Shown: positions 1-12,124, counted from the first letter of the stretch. The stretch: DNA of 64,000 bases from Calliopum simillimum (GCA_951812925.1 OX638368.1:22631187-22695186), one strand, 5' to 3'. Made by a program: numbers and translations. The notes: generated by a model not told the origin, from the letters alone.

Positions 1-744
1 TATACAAACAACACAAACGCATCTGCAAATGGGATGCACTGTACCCAAAAAAAAAGGACAAAACAAAAGTTTTAAAAATGAAAATCAGGTTGAATTCTTT
101 TTTCGTTTTTTTGTTGTTGGTTTTTTTTTAATACTGTCCCAGACACATCATACATATGCTCATGTAATTGTGTGTGTATGTCCTTAAAACAACAACCATC
201 ATATAAAAAATGATTACCAAAAAATAAAAAAACATAATCGCATAAAAATGGGTTTTTAATTTGTAGTTCTTTTTTTACAAATTGTTGCTGCAACATGTTG
301 TCCTCCGCATTTATTTCGCATATGGTACACTTTTTTTCTTTTTTTTTTTTTTTTTTTTGTTCATCTGCACTTGTGCGCAACAGTTGGTGTCCTTGATATG
401 TTGATAATTAGCGATTTTAATAATGCAACCCATTGATTTTACGCTGAATGCACGAGTGAGTAGTTGATGGTGTCAATTCAATTTAGAATTTAAAAAATGA
501 AAAAAATTGTTGGCAAAAAGTTTGTCCAGCTAAAAAGGACAAAAAACGAAGTATTTGCCGTAGCGATTTCAGTTCGATTCAATACTGACAAGAGAATGTG
601 TGGGGCTCCTCAGTTTTCTCTGATATTCCATAAAATGTTAAGTGTGGACAAAAATGGCGGAACTAAGGAAACACCCACTATAGATTTCATGATGTTCATC
701 GAGTTATGTTGGAACGCTTAATGTTAACTTTTTCGATACGTATA
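1..744. other. AT-rich flank, no gene seen
   Basis: Homopolymer-rich, AT-rich DNA. The longest open frames (about 100 codons minus at 72-380, 74 codons plus at 497-721) are lysine/phenylalanine-rich or show no recognisable domain, so I do not call them genes. Confidence 0.6.
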
Positions 745-745
745 T

Positions 746-2058
746 AAGGGTGATTCTCTAAAAAATGTACCATTTAATGTTTTTTTTAGAGGTTTGTTTT
801 TTGAATAGAGATAAAACTGGCATTTTGTGGTCAACTCTGGCAACTCTAATGTCATTTATGTTCAGTTTGGTTTGCCATTTCATCATGAACAGGTTGACAA
901 AAGAACAACGCTTGCAAATCGTGCAAATTTATTTCGAAAATAATGGTTCAGTTCGCGAAGTTTACCGCAAGCTCCGTCCATTTTATGGTCGACATAATCG
1001 TCCATCAGAGCAATTAATTCGGTTAACCATGGATCGTTTTCGCACTACGTTTACTCTATGTGATAATACGCATCCGCAGAGACGTCGAACAGTGCGCACC
1101 GAAGAAACAATTGCCGCTGTAGAGCAAAATGTTGAAGAGGACCCGAATGAATCGATTCGCCACCGTGCACAGCAATTGGAGCTTTGTCCATCAACTTTAT
1201 GGAAGATTTTGCGCAAAGATCTTGGCTTGCGACCTTACAAGATCTAGCTTGTGCAAGAATTAAAGCCGCGAGACCATGCAATGCGTCGTGATTTTGGTGT
1301 ATGGGCCGAAAATGAGATTGATCTCGATGCTGATTTTCATCGCAAAATTTTGTTCAGTGATGAGGCTCATTTTTGGTTGAATGGCTACGTCAACAAGCAA
1401 AATTGCCGCATTTGGAGTGAAGAGAATCCTCATGAGACCCTTGAGACGCCATTACATCCACAAAAACTGACTGTTTGGTGTGCTCTATGGTCTGGTGGAG
1501 TCATTGGGCCATACTTCTTCCGAAATAATGCTGGAGAGTCAGTTACCGTTAATGGAGACCGGTATAGAGCCATAATAACCGACTATTTTGTTCCCGAATT
1601 GGATGGCATGAATGTGGATGAGTTGTGGTTCCAACAAGACGGCGCTACATGCCACACAGCGCACGTCACAATCGATTTATTGAAGGAAACATTCGATGAG
1701 CGCATAATTTCGCGGAATGGACCTGTCAATTGGCCACCAAGATCGTGTGATTTGACACCATTGGATTATTTTCTTTGGGGATATGTGGAGTCACTCGTCT
1801 ACGCCAACAAACCAGAAACGTTAGGGGACTTGGAAGCCAACATTCGTGGCGTTATTGCCGACATACGGCCCCATATGCTCGAAAAAGTGGTTAAAAATTG
1901 GACCTGTAGAATTGGCTTTATTCGAGCCAGCCGCGGCGGCCACATGCCCAAAATCATATTTAAACATTAATGGCATAAAATTATCCTTCCAATAAAGCCA
2001 AATTGATGGATGGTTTTATTTCAATTCAAAGTTCTATACCTATAAAAAAAACACCCTT
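746..2058 (+). mobile_element. DD41D (rosa-type) mariner element, near full length
   Basis: About 1.31 kb. The left end begins AGGGTGATTC near 747 and the right end is ACACCCTT followed by TA at 2059-2060, so the ends are short inverted repeats with core AGGGTG; a TA is expected as the target duplication of this superfamily. The interior is one transposase gene with a single nonsense codon. A second copy of the family lies at 7500-8519 on the other strand; its 5' end also reads TA-AAGGGTGAT, which supports this terminus. The assignment to the DD41D/rosa lineage (first known from Ceratitis) rests on the spacing of the catalytic residues. Confidence 0.85.
885..1970 (+). pseudogene. mariner-type DD41D transposase, one in-frame amber stop
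   Basis: Cut-and-paste transposase of the IS630/Tc1/mariner superfamily. The reading frame from the ATG at 885 runs 361 codons to a TAA at 1970 with one interruption, TAG at 1245-1247 (codon 121). The N-terminus (MNRLTKEQRLQIVQIYFEN) is the helix-turn-helix DNA-binding region. The catalytic triad is visible: D159 in FSDEAHFW, D252 in WFQQDGATCH and D294 in TPLDYFLWGY, with 41 residues between the second and third aspartates, hence DD41D. The second copy in this window has Gln (CAG) where this one has TAG, so the lesion is probably one C-to-T change. An upstream in-frame ATG at 765 exists, but the family N-terminus fits 885. As it stands the gene would give only a 120-residue fragment. Confidence 0.88.
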
Positions 2059-2403
2059 TATGTTTAAATTTAAAATTTGATATTTTAACTATTTATACAG
2101 ATACTTAACAAGAGCTTCTATACGAATAGCTTGAAACTATAGCATAAAGTGCTAAAAAGTCATTCTCCGTTCTGACCTTAACCGTTTCTTGGAGCACTTA
2201 ATTTGTTCAACTCGCATATTACGTTATTTTCTAAAAAAAACTTAAGTTAAGTATAATATATTTGGGATAGAATATACAGCTAGAATAAAAAGATCTTCAC
2301 AAATATAGTATGTAAAAAAGGTTTATGTTCTGCATCTGAAGACTACGGAAAGTTACTCGCTGGCTTTTGATATTAAAAACAATAAAACTATACAAATTTT
2401 AAA

Positions 2404-2546
2404 CACGCCACCCTTTTATCGTATGCCCTAAAAGTATGCAATTTTTTATTTTTTTTTTTTTAATTTTGAAATGACGGAGTAAACGTGTTAGAAAATATAA
2501 AAATAAAATAGCATACTTTTAGGGCATACGCTTAAAAGGTGGCGTG
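2404..2546. mobile_element. hairpin MITE, 143 bp
   Basis: Near-perfect inverted repeat. The left arm CACGCCACC plus GTATGCCCTAAAAGTATGC is mirrored by GCATACTTTTAGGGCATAC plus GGTGGCGTG. The loop is T-rich. No coding capacity, and I see no clear target duplication. Confidence 0.65.
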
Positions 2547-2549
2547 CTT

Positions 2550-3030
2550 GATTTTTATACCCAATACCCAGGGTATATTCACTTTGTTCTTTCGTTTGTA
2601 ACACAGTGAAGGATTTGTGATAAATATTGAAAAGTATATAAGAAAGATAATTGAATAAAATTTGGCACAGTGGCTTCGTTGTAAAAGTTAGCTCGTGGGA
2701 TTGAAAATGGGCAAAATCGGTCAACGGACACGCCCACCGCTCAAAACGCAATGTTAAGAGCATTATTTGCTTTATCGCAAGCGAAATAAGCATATATACT
2801 AGAGATAGTAAGTACAACCTCTGAGCAAAAACTAGGTGAACTTGAACAAAAGGGCCTGGCACCTCTCATATAAGCAAAAGTTTCAAAATGCTTTAATGAA
2901 AGCGTTTATAGAGATAATTGCACCAAATTTCACTCAGACATTAAAAACAGTAAGTGAAAGCTCTGAGCAGAAACTGAGTGAATTCGGAGTGGCACTTCCC
3001 TTACAAACAAAATTTTCAAAATAATACAGT
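2550..3030 (-). repeat. dispersed repeat with ~133-140-bp tandem units, copy 1
   Basis: Begins with TACCCAGGGTATATTCACTTTG and contains two units built around TGGCACC/TGGCACTTCCC, 133 bp apart (2858 and 2991). The region at 58850-59745 is a longer copy in the opposite orientation, ending CAAAGTGAATATACCCTGGG; 22480-22850 is a third piece. No coding capacity recognised. Confidence 0.65.
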
Positions 3031-4421
3031 GTTCGATACTTAGGCAAAATGATGGATTTAGTTTTTTTGAAACAGTCTAATTTTGCTAGTATCCGTATCT
3101 TAAGCTATAGGTCGTCTGAAAAAATTCTTAGAACTTTTCTATAGAAAGTTTCTAGGACTATAGATCATTTTTGATCAGAAATTCTTATTTCGCGTGCATA
3201 ATTTAGGCTCTAAATTTAATTCAAAATTCCCGAAAACTGATATACATAATTTTTTTTTTTTTTCTGTTTCAGATATCGAATGCAATCGTATTGTTCATGA
3301 GATGTCAAAGTGGTCGAAGCAACATTAATTTATTGAAACAAATAATTATTATCAAAACATAAATATTTTGAATAAAATACATTAAAATTGTAAAAAAAAT
3401 TTCATTTAAAATAAATTTAAAAAGTACAGCCAACTTCATCCACCATAAAGAAATCTTTTTTCTTTTCATTTTTATCTTAACGTAAACGCCATTGCAATTT
3501 TAATCACTGAAAGGCATTCATCTTGTTTTTGCTTTTTTCAATTATTTGTACGTTTTTTCTTTGCAACTGGCCATACTTTTCATGCTGTCCGTCCAACAAC
3601 CCCCACAAAATAGCAGCAATGGCAACGGCAACCCTTGCAAACAACACACACAGCAATGGCAACGGTGTCTTTTCTCATTTACCGCTAACACCAGCCTTAG
3701 TCTCAGAAGAAAAGTAAAAAAGTATAAAATATGTATGTATGTATAGTATATCTACTGCCAACATGGCGCGCACATTTATTTGCAACAAAACAAAAAAAAA
3801 GAAAGGAAAACAAAAAAGATAGGGGAAGCTGGAGTAAGTAGGAATCATTATAATAAAGTAAATCGCATGAGCTTATTTGTATCAAGTTAATTTTTTGTTC
3901 GGCGAGTGGGCTTATTTTTGACTGAATATGGAAGGTATTCATGTTCAGTACTTGCCTATCCAACTTCATCAAAATGGTTGTGTATCTTGTGGGATCTAGC
4001 GTATCGAAGTGTTCAAATTTTAACAAGTGGGCGTGGCAATTTTCTGATTTTGCTCACTTTTTGCTCAGGACATAATTCCCATTATTGTGCCTTGCATACA
4101 AAATTACATTTAAATTAGCTTGTATGGATAGCGAAATATTACGTCTTAAAATGGTTAATCGTTAAAAAGTGGGTGTGGCACTTAACCCATAACGCCCACT
4201 TTTTGAGAATTGTGTAGTTTTCAGGTTTAGCATCTGCATTATAAAGAAGACAAACAATGATAAGTGAAATAAACAGAACAACAAAGAAAATTCTCATTGC
4301 ATGATGCTTTTGCATAGACACGCCTTCTAAGATAGTGCGAGTCTCATCCAGACAACTGCTAAGAACATCGCTCACTACTATCAAAAATAGGATTGGAGAC
4401 AGCAAACCTCAGTATATACTA
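3031..4421. other. no gene seen
   Basis: AT-rich DNA with poly-T runs and a short stretch of CAA/GGC-type codons at 3600-3710 that could be unconstrained. No domain, splice pattern or element end recognised. Confidence 0.5.
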
Positions 4422-5236
4422 GGTTGTTCAATAAGTTTTGCAGTTCGATAAGAAAAACACAATTTTATGGTTTGAATTACTCTTTATTATTCAGTATAGT
4501 CTCCCTGAACATCAATACACTTGTTCCAACTAGATTCCAATTCATGAATTCCATCCCTTTAGTGAAAATCTAGAAGGGCCAAATCTGGTGAATATGGTGG
4601 ATGCTCCAACAATTCGAACTTTAATTCATAAAAAAAAATTGTTTTCTTCTGCAAACCGGGTATTAATTCACGAATTTTTTCCTTCAGCTGGTCTAAAAGG
4701 TTACAATAACATTCAGAATTTATAGATTTACCAGTTTGCAGGTAATCCACAAACAAAATTTCTTTCGTATCCCAAAAAACTGATGCTTACACCTTCTTGG
4801 CCGATTTCTGTACAAGAATTTGTTTCAGAGCCGAAGGACCAGGTTCACATAACTCTTTAGCCTCTTGTTTTGATACAGGATCATGGTAATAGACCCACGT
4901 CTCATCCATAGTGATTAATCGACGCAGAAAATCCCCTTTATTCTTTCGAAAACGCTCTAAGTGTTGCTGAGAAAGTCGCATTCGAATGTGTTTTCGTTCC
5001 ATCGTTAGGAAATGCGGCACCTATTGTACACTCAGCCTTCTAAAACCCAATACTTCAGTCAAGATATTGCTGACACTGCCCATTGATATGCCTAGTATTT
5101 CCAATTTACATCAATTTTATCAAACTTTAAAGAGCTTGCTGGAATTCCTTTATATACGTTCAATAAAAATTTTTTCACATTTTGATGTCAAATGACAACT
5201 TTAAAGACCCCAACTATTTTGATCCGCGCCCCACCC
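4422..5236 (-). mobile_element. mauritiana-like mariner relic
   Basis: The 3' end (plus-strand left) is TAGGTTGTTCAATAAGTTTT, the type of inverted terminus seen in mauritiana-like mariners including human SETMAR-related elements. The opposite end near 5236 (CGCGCCCCACCCTAA) does not match it, so the 5' end is degraded or truncated. The interior holds a broken transposase. Confidence 0.7.
4559..5110 (-). pseudogene. mariner transposase remnant
   Basis: Minus-strand fragments align by eye to a DD34D mariner transposase. There is a linker-like piece (ILTEVLGFRR near 5040-5080), then a stop, then PHFLTMERKHIRMRLS, the first catalytic block TMDETWVYYHDP, and after a stop SVFWDTKEILFVDYLQTGKS. Next is a region where the QDNA block is lost, then HPPYSPDLALLDFH, which carries the third aspartate. 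At least two in-frame stops and a lost second catalytic block make it dead. The N-terminal helix-turn-helix is not recognisable. Confidence 0.8.
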
Positions 5237-7499
5237 TAATGGGGAGTTCTCTCCTAACCAAGTTGAAAAATCAACTCAATCAACAACATTGTTTTATATT
5301 TTATTAATTTCACTCAAACTGATTTGAACACACTGTTTATAATAGAAATCATATAAAATTCTATCATTATCTACTTCAATGTCATGCTAACATTCCTCTG
5401 CTAATGCGCTGTTAAATCATGTGGTTTGTGTCTCCACTAACACTGCTTTCAAATTTAACTTCACGCTCCAAAACCTTTCAATATTAAATCTCAATCTTGA
5501 TACGTTAACTCCATTCTCCTCTATGCTAAAAAATTTATAACAACCCGAAAAAGAACGTAAAAGTTGTACAAAAAAAAACAGAATGATTGTGGGTAGTGAG
5601 AACATTGTAGCCAAATGGAAAAAGGACATTAGTTATGCTTAAGGGGCTAAAGTAAAAGATTGTTGCCACACGACGGACGTAGACCACGGAAACAACGACG
5701 ACGACGACGTAACTGTACTTGGTTCGTTTATATTTTATAGTTAGTAGAAATCCTTTTTATGTTTTTATTCCATAATATCCTTAGAGAATGATGCCATGGA
5801 AAAATAAAAATGAAAAAAATTAACGAACCAAACTTACTTCTAGAAATAAGTAAGAATAGGAATGGGGAATATAAAGAGTACAAGTATACGGAATGCTCTT
5901 AGTTTTATAAAAATCCTTAGAGATATCATTTTTAGTCGCCATTTTTTTTTTTTTGTATTTTCTGTAATTATACTCAAAGTTTGTAAAGGAACACAGAGTG
6001 GTATGAGTAAAAGAAATTTTAATTAAATTTCAACCAACAGCGTATAGGGATTTCTTTTTATACAATTTCATATAGAAAGTTATATTGAAAACATGTTCTT
6101 GAAACTTTTAAATTCTTAAAATTTATCGAAAATTACTTTATATCATTAAAGCTTTTAGGATATTTGAATTTACACTGATTTTAAACTTTTCTACTTTTGT
6201 TTTTTACTTATAACTTCGTTATAGTGCTATTTTAGATCTGATTGGAGCAGATTGTGCACCAAACCATGAAGAATATCATAGGACACTTATCCTAAAAATT
6301 ATAGTTTAGGAGTTACTTACCTAGTAAAATTATTGAGGTGACGATATGACAAGTAATTCGATTTTCTTCCATGAAAAATATTTTGCTAGATCTAAATAGT
6401 AGGAAAAGGAATGTTCTTTGTAACCTTAGTACTAAAAAAGTACTAAAAATAGTATATCCTTTTTGTCAAAAGCGAAAGCAATCACCTTATTGCCTGATTC
6501 CATAACTTTTCAAAATTAGTCTGAACATCACAAACAGTTAAGAAATTTCCAAGTAATGGATAATTTTATGAAGAAGTATTTGTCATTATTTGCCGATTTT
6601 TTCATGTTTTTCCAAAAAAAAAAAAATAAAAATTTTGCACTTTTATTGGGAACCACATAATAAATTTCAGTGAAATCCGGGTTGGTCAATATATTTCTTG
6701 CTAATTTATGTATGCCTGATATATAAAAATTATAAGAGAATCTAGAATTTGAGCTCCTTCTTATTTTAGTCCGGAAGCTAAGGAAGGTTGTTATTTTTCC
6801 CCTTTTATTTTCAATTTTACAGGACATTTTTGAGATCATTTGGATGAATGGCATATGCCCATGGTATTACCATACTTAGACCTTTCGAAAGCCAAACAAA
6901 CAACCCAAAACATCAATGCAACAAATGATAGAAATCATGCGTCAAAAATTAGAAGAAGCCATTGGCTAAAACTACCATAACTACCAAAAAAAAAAATGCG
7001 GTGTTGAAAGAATTAGTTCGGCACCCGAAGCCATAGCTGGTTTTCCAAAAAGAATATTTGGTTTATGTACAAAAAGACACAAAAACTGGAAAATTAATAG
7101 TCAATCATTGTGTAATCGATTAAGATTTGGGTTGGCATTTTGGATTTGGATTTTTTTGAAAATTGATGAAAAGTAAGTATTTGACATACATATAACAGTG
7201 GTAGAATGATTTTCCGAAATTCCAAAGAAATCCAAGATGGCGGCCATAGGAAGTCCGATGCAACTTATGGATACTCACATAATTATTTGAAAACTCATAG
7301 CTCCTCGGCTTTTTAGCCGATTTTGATGAAATTTTCAGGGTTAAAGGTAAAAAGTATTATCATTTGCAAAAAGATTATACTGAAAAAAATCTTTTTTCAG
7401 GTGTAAAAAAAACTTTTATTTCTTTTGTAAAGCCAATTTGGGGCTTGGAGCACCTTTTTTATTTTTTATTTTTTTTAAATATTTGTATTTAAAATTTTA
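5237..7499. other. no gene seen apart from a dispersed repeat
   Basis: AT-rich, with runs of A and T. A dispersed repeat lies at about 6390-6860. The 7200-7460 stretch (AACTCATAGCTCCTCGGC type) resembles repetitive fly DNA, but I cannot name it. Confidence 0.45.
6390..6860 (+). repeat. dispersed repeat family with TAGTACT words, copy 1
   Basis: Shares with 56216-56680 and 63020-63500 a block of TAGTACTAAAA/AAAGTACT words followed ~80 bp later by a sentence like TCTGAACATNANNATCNGTTNAGAAAT. Boundaries are approximate and no coding potential is recognised. Confidence 0.45.
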
Positions 7500-8407
7500 T
7501 TAAACATATTTTGCGAACCTCAAAATTGTGGTATCTTTTAAAATTTTCACGTTATGAGTTTTTGAAGTTGTTGATGTTGTGTCTATCATGAGTCGTTGGT
7601 GCACGTGCGCTATTATATAGGGTTGCCACCGTCCGGACGGTATTTTTTTCGGTTGCCTCTGCCGAATTTTTATTATTTTTTTTTTATAATTTGATCCCAT
7701 TATAACCATTATTTTTATCATTGCTCTGTAGCGAACACCATTGACCGTAACACGGGCTTCATCCACATTTTTAAAGAAATACGGTCCGATGATGCCTCCT
7801 TCCCATAAACCACACCAAACGGTACATTTATCGGGATACATTAGAAGCTTTTGGTTTGCTGCTGGTTGCTCATCGGCCCAAAACGGCAGTTTTGCTTGTT
7901 AACGTAGCCGTTCAACCAGAAATGAGCTTCGTCGCTAAATACAATTTTACGATAAAATAATGGATCAATTTGAAGTTGTTGTAAGGCACATAAAACGAAA
8001 TCAAAACGTACACCAAGATCAGCCGGCTTCAATTCTTGTACGAGCTGTATTAAATAGGTCTTCAGACCAAGATCACGCCTCAAGATACGCCACAATGATC
8101 CATAAGAGATGCCCAAAGCCTCAGATCGGCGACGAATGGATTGTTCACGGTTTTCACGAACACTCTCTGCTACTGCAGCAATATTCTCTAAATTACGGGC
8201 TCTATGCACTCTGGTTGAATGATGAATGTCCAATAGTGTAAAATTGCTTCGAAATCTGGTGATGATGTTACGAATAGTGCGCTCAGTTGGTCGCTCATAA
8301 CGAACAAAATGATGTTAAAGAACTCTATAACATTTTCTAACTGATGACAGATTTTGGTAGTTAGTTTCCACAATTAATAAACGTTGTTCAGGAGCAAATC
8401 TTTTCAT
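7500..8407 (-). pseudogene. DD41D mariner transposase, multiply broken
   Basis: The start is the ATG at 8407 (KRFAPEQRLLIVETNYQ, the helix-turn-helix). Codon 31 is TAA (8315-8317). The frame is then open through LGLKTYLIQLVQELKP and the first catalytic block FSDEAHFWLNGYVNKQ. A missing T near 7883 shifts the frame at CRF(W). The shifted frame continues with PDKCTVWCGLWEGGIIGPYFF and VNGVRYRAMI to about 7715, where similarity to the family stops, so the second and third catalytic aspartates are absent. It is useful as a comparison: it has Gln where the copy at 885 has its amber codon. Confidence 0.82.
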
Positions 8408-8519
8408 AATTGAGTCGTATTAAATACTGAACACAAACGTCATATGGACAAGCCATTTGACATAAAACAGCTGTCAAAACACCCCAGTTGAAAAAGGGAC
8501 TTCGTATTGGATCACCCTT
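7500..8519 (-). mobile_element. second DD41D mariner copy, 3'-damaged
   Basis: The 5' end is on the right: ATCACCCTT-TA at 8511-8521, which reads TA-AAGGGTGAT on the minus strand like the copy at 746. The 3' inverted repeat is not found near 7440-7500, so that end is lost or rearranged. It carries a heavily mutated transposase. Confidence 0.75.
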
Positions 8520-9424
8520 TAGAATGAGAAAAGTAAAGTAAATTAAATCGAATCACATTACGTCATCTCTTAGATGATATTGGTCGACTTTATGTTAGAA
8601 AAGTCGGTATATCTTTAAAAGTAATACGAGTTCCACTCTAAGCTAAATGGATATTTAAACAGAATTGAATAGAAAATGTATGTTAAAAAATTAAGCACAA
8701 AATAAAAAGACACCAACATTAAAAAAAAATCAAATCGCTTACATTGCTACAAGATTGCTATCATTAATTTGAGCTAAAGAACTTCTTTTTTTTTTAACTT
8801 ACTTTTAAAGTTCAGTTTGTAATCTACATTTTACATTATCATAATTTTTTCCCTATAGCTAATAGTTTCTGAGATAAATGCATTGCAAAAATAAGTGTTT
8901 TCCCAAACTGTAATACTTTAAAAAATCATACAGGCATGTTCTCAATTCCGATTTCGATCGGAGCACCTTTAGATTGATTCCATTCCAATTCCGATCGAAA
9001 TCGAGAACAATTGTAACGTCCCAAGTGACGTCACAAAACTTATGTCTATCTGCATTGGTAAATTCACATAAATTGAATATTTACCCGTGGCAGCGTTGCC
9101 ATTGTGACACTTTCGGTGTCACATGTGACACTTAGTTTTTGTCTGTGACACCGAAAAAATATCAGATTTTTGTGACACCACGATCTTCCACAAGGTGTCA
9201 CGGACTATTGGGCTATTTTATTTTTTTAGTAAGTATGGCTGATTGAAAAAGTACTTTCGATCTCCAAAAAGTACTTTCCCGCATTGAATTAAGTATATCT
9301 AAAAAAATATGGGTGGCAACATCGTGAGCACTTATGAAATGTCAAAATCAGATTACGATTAAATTTTGTCAATAACTTGTACCTGGTCAAATTGAAACAT
9401 AATGAAAATTCCATAGAATTTTAG

Positions 9425-9694
9425 AGTGAAGTATTAGCATATGAAGACGCTGAAAACGATTACCCAATTGAAGATATAGGAACCTTTGCCATGAGCTTTT
9501 TGGTTCTTCCCTTTTCTAACGCTGAGGTGGAACGAGTTTTTAGCATCATGAACCTAATTAAGACAAAAATCCGAAACCGAATGGGCCTGCCGTTATTAAA
9601 TGCTTTAATTCAAATCAAATCATGGCTGAAGTCTTTGAACAAATGTTGTCATGATTTTGTGATTGATATTGATGATCAAAACTATCTATTGTAG
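9425..9694 (+). pseudogene. hAT transposase, C-terminal dimerisation domain fragment
   Basis: An open frame of 89 codons holds the hAT C-terminal (dimerisation) domain: LPFSNAEVERVFSIMNLIKT followed by KIRNRMGLPLLNALIQIK, the most conserved stretch of hAT transposases. Upstream residues (EVLAYEDAENDYPIEDIGTF) fit the same domain. The BED zinc finger and the catalytic core are absent upstream, so this is a relic of the element that surrounds it. Confidence 0.85.
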
Positions 9695-9989
9695 GCAGTA
9701 AGAAATGCTACAATGAAAGGAACAGTGAAGATGACGAATCTGATGAAGCTTTTATTATTTATAATGAGGTTTCACAATTAATGTGATTTAAGTAAGATAA
9801 GAAATCCGAGTTTTCTGAAAATGGCTCGTTAAATTAAATTGAACTGTGATTTTGAACTGTTTAAAAAGCTTTTTAAAAAAAGCTCCTAAATTCTGATAAA
9901 AGTTTGTAATGTTCAAACACATGATTTTCGAATTCGTATGGAAGACTTACGAAATCGTTTTAGTCTTTTCTATTTCCTTAAGTAATTTT

Positions 9990-10190
9990 TGTCTTCAAAA
10001 AGAGCTAGAAACTAGTTATGTGTAATTTTTCTTTAAAAAAAGTTATAACCACTATAAAATGATAAATGAAAGTTAAAAATCGTATGTAGGTTCCCATATG
10101 ATTTTTCTTTATATGGTATCATTTTCAAATGGTCTTATTTAAAAAAAATCACACAAAACCAGATTATAGCTCATTTCTAAGACGAAGAAT
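9990..10190. repeat. imperfect hairpin module shared with the foldback at 19.1 kb
   Basis: An AAAAGTTATAACCA... ATGAAAGTTAAAAATC ... AAATGGTCTTATTT arrangement forms an imperfect inverted repeat. It is similar to 19735-19890 inside another hAT-type element. It lies between the transposase fragment and the minisatellite. Confidence 0.5.
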
Positions 10191-10559
10191 TCTTAATGAT
10201 GCATATAACAGGAAAGAGCAAAACAATTTCATGCGTCTTTTATACAAGTTATTATAAACATTTATGCAAAACAAATTTTCAGCAAATTATTTGCAAATCT
10301 TTTTGAATAAAAGTTTTAGGTCTGAAAAAAAGCCAAAGGTACAAACCATTTTTATATATGTTTTTATAAATTTCTTTACATACTAATTTATGTATTTGTT
10401 TTTGAAGTTTGTTTATGTTTTCATTAAATCTATATATAAATAGGCAAACGAAATCGGTTCAGTCCCTGTTTCTATACCTAAATCTAAACCGATTTGCTTG
10501 ATTTTTTTTTTGTTGGAAAGGTTGTGAGGAGGAGCAGTGCATAGAACTATTTTTTTTTT

Positions 10560-11150
10560 TAAAGTTGGCGGTGCCACGCCCCTAAATAGAAAAAACGCTC
10601 TCACGGCTAAACCACTGCATCGATTTTAACGAAATTTGGTATGGAGATAGAGTAAGCACTAAGAAACGATAATATGACCACTATGTTTTTCAGTGGGTGG
10701 TGCCACGCCCCTAAATGGAAAAAACGCTCTCACGGCTAAACCGCTACATCGAATTTAACGAAATTTAGTATAGAGATAGGGTTAGCACTAAAAAACGATA
10801 ATATGAACATTATGTTTTTCAGTGGGCGGTGCCACTCCCCTAAATGGAAAAAATGCTCTCACGGCTAAACCGCTGCATCGGTTCCAACGAAATTTGATAT
10901 GGAGATAGGATTGGCACTAAGGAACGATTACATGACCATTATGTTTTCAGTGGGCAGTGCCATGCCCATAAATGGAAAAAACGCTCTCATGGCGAAAATA
11001 CTGCATACGATTTTTATGAAATTTGGTATAGATATAGAGTTAGCACTATATAGCATGATAGCATGATTGATTTTTATGAATTTTGGCATAGAAAGATATC
11101 AAAAACTGTTTACTCTTTAGTAGGAGTTACACGCCTCTAAATGGAAAGTA
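10560..11150 (+). repeat. 129-bp minisatellite, about 4.5 units
   Basis: Units start at GGTGCCACGCCCCTAAATGG, with GTGCC at 10571, 10700, 10829 and 10957 (periods 129, 129, 128) and a degenerate fifth unit near 11125. Each contains CGCTCTCACGGCTAAACC and AACGAAATTTGGTATGGAG. It is internal to the hAT element. Confidence 0.85.
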
Positions 11151-11585
11151 CGATATTGCAACTTAGCAGCTGCACCGATGCAAATAACCCGAACCCTAAG
11201 GAAGAATATTAAAAGCTTTTTGTGTTTTATCGACCAAGGAAGGGTAGAGAAACTTTTTCCTTTATTTTATGGTCAAATCGAAATGGTCGAATTTCGGCCA
11301 CAAGGCGAACTCTAGTAAATTAAAATTGTTAAACAATCCTTGTCGTTTTAATACTTGTATTTCCAGAACCTTAATTTGGAGACGATACGACGATAAAAAC
11401 TAAGACTACTTACAAACAGTAGTTAAAACTCCTATAAGATTAAATATAATATATAAAAATGAAGGGTGCTATATGACACCAATTCGTACAATCAGAGGGT
11501 GTTATATGACACCTTTTTTGAATCGCTGTGACGCTCTCCCTTTTGAGTTGATGGCAACGCTGACCCGTGGCTTCTAGTATACGCA

Positions 11586-11735
11586 CCTCAGTAAAATACC
11601 CATCTCAGTAAAATACACACCTCATGTGAAATATTCACCTCAAGTGAAATATTCGCCTCAAGTGAAAAATTCACCTTAAGTCAAATATTCACCTCAATTT
11701 AAATATTCAACTCAAGTGAATATATTCACCTCAAC
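11586..11735 (+). repeat. 18-bp tandem repeat in the LTR
   Basis: About nine imperfect units of CACCTCAAGTGAAATATT lie just upstream of the LTR TATA box, where U3 enhancer repeats are often found. An enhancer role is inference only. Confidence 0.75.
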
Positions 11736-11743
11736 TAAAAGAC

Positions 11744-11750
11744 TATAAAA
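11744..11750 (+). promoter_or_regulatory. TATA box of the solo LTR
   Basis: TATAAAA lies downstream of the 18-bp repeats and about 20-30 bp before the CAGTCACAG initiator-like region. Confidence 0.5.
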
Positions 11751-11895
11751 GAACGAACGAAAAAGGCAGTCACAGCCAAGCGTTCGATGCGATAACATCA
11801 ATATTTTAATATTAATGTTTAAACGTTGAAAGCTTAAAGGTGAAGTGCAGAGGCCTCGTATCACTTAGATATTTCTGCGGCAGTTAGTACTTTAG

Positions 11896-12124
11896 GCTGG
11901 GAAGGTTTTTCATACCTTCTGGACACCATCTGGTGAACAGTGTCGTAGTCTGTGCGTGTAATACTTATTATAGTATTCATCAAGCGTGCATGGTAGTTAT
12001 TTTTTAAGGTTAAGCTGGGAAGGTTTTTCATACCTTCTGAAGGCTCCTGGACTCCATCTGGTGAAGAGTGTAGTAGTCTGTGCGTGTATTACCTTTTCAT
12101 GGTATTCATCAAGCGTGCATGGTA
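11896..12124 (+). repeat. 118-bp tandem duplication inside the LTR
   Basis: Two copies start at GCTGGGAAGGTTTTTCATAC (11896 and 12014) and end with TTCATCAAGCGTGCATGGTAG. The second has a short insertion after TACCTTCTG. Confidence 0.85.

Larger units (their letters stand above)
9091..11562 (+). mobile_element. hAT element, internally decayed, with 8-bp target duplication
   Basis: The ends are perfect 12-bp inverted repeats CAGCGTTGCCAT / ATGGCAACGCTG, flanked by the identical 8-mer ACCCGTGG at 9083-9090 and 11563-11570. An 8-bp duplication and a CAGNG start are hAT hallmarks. Subterminal GTGACACC words occur near both ends, several of them forming small palindromes (9105-9200, 11475-11515). 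The element carries the C-terminal part of a hAT transposase at 9425-9694 in the same orientation and a 129-bp minisatellite at 10560-11150. Removing it joins the two halves of the solo LTR. Confidence 0.88.

Noticed and set aside
4139..4405. 88-codon minus frame with a hydrophobic stretch
   Set aside because: The hydrophobic segment follows from AT-rich codons. There are no neighbours, motif or promoter to support it.
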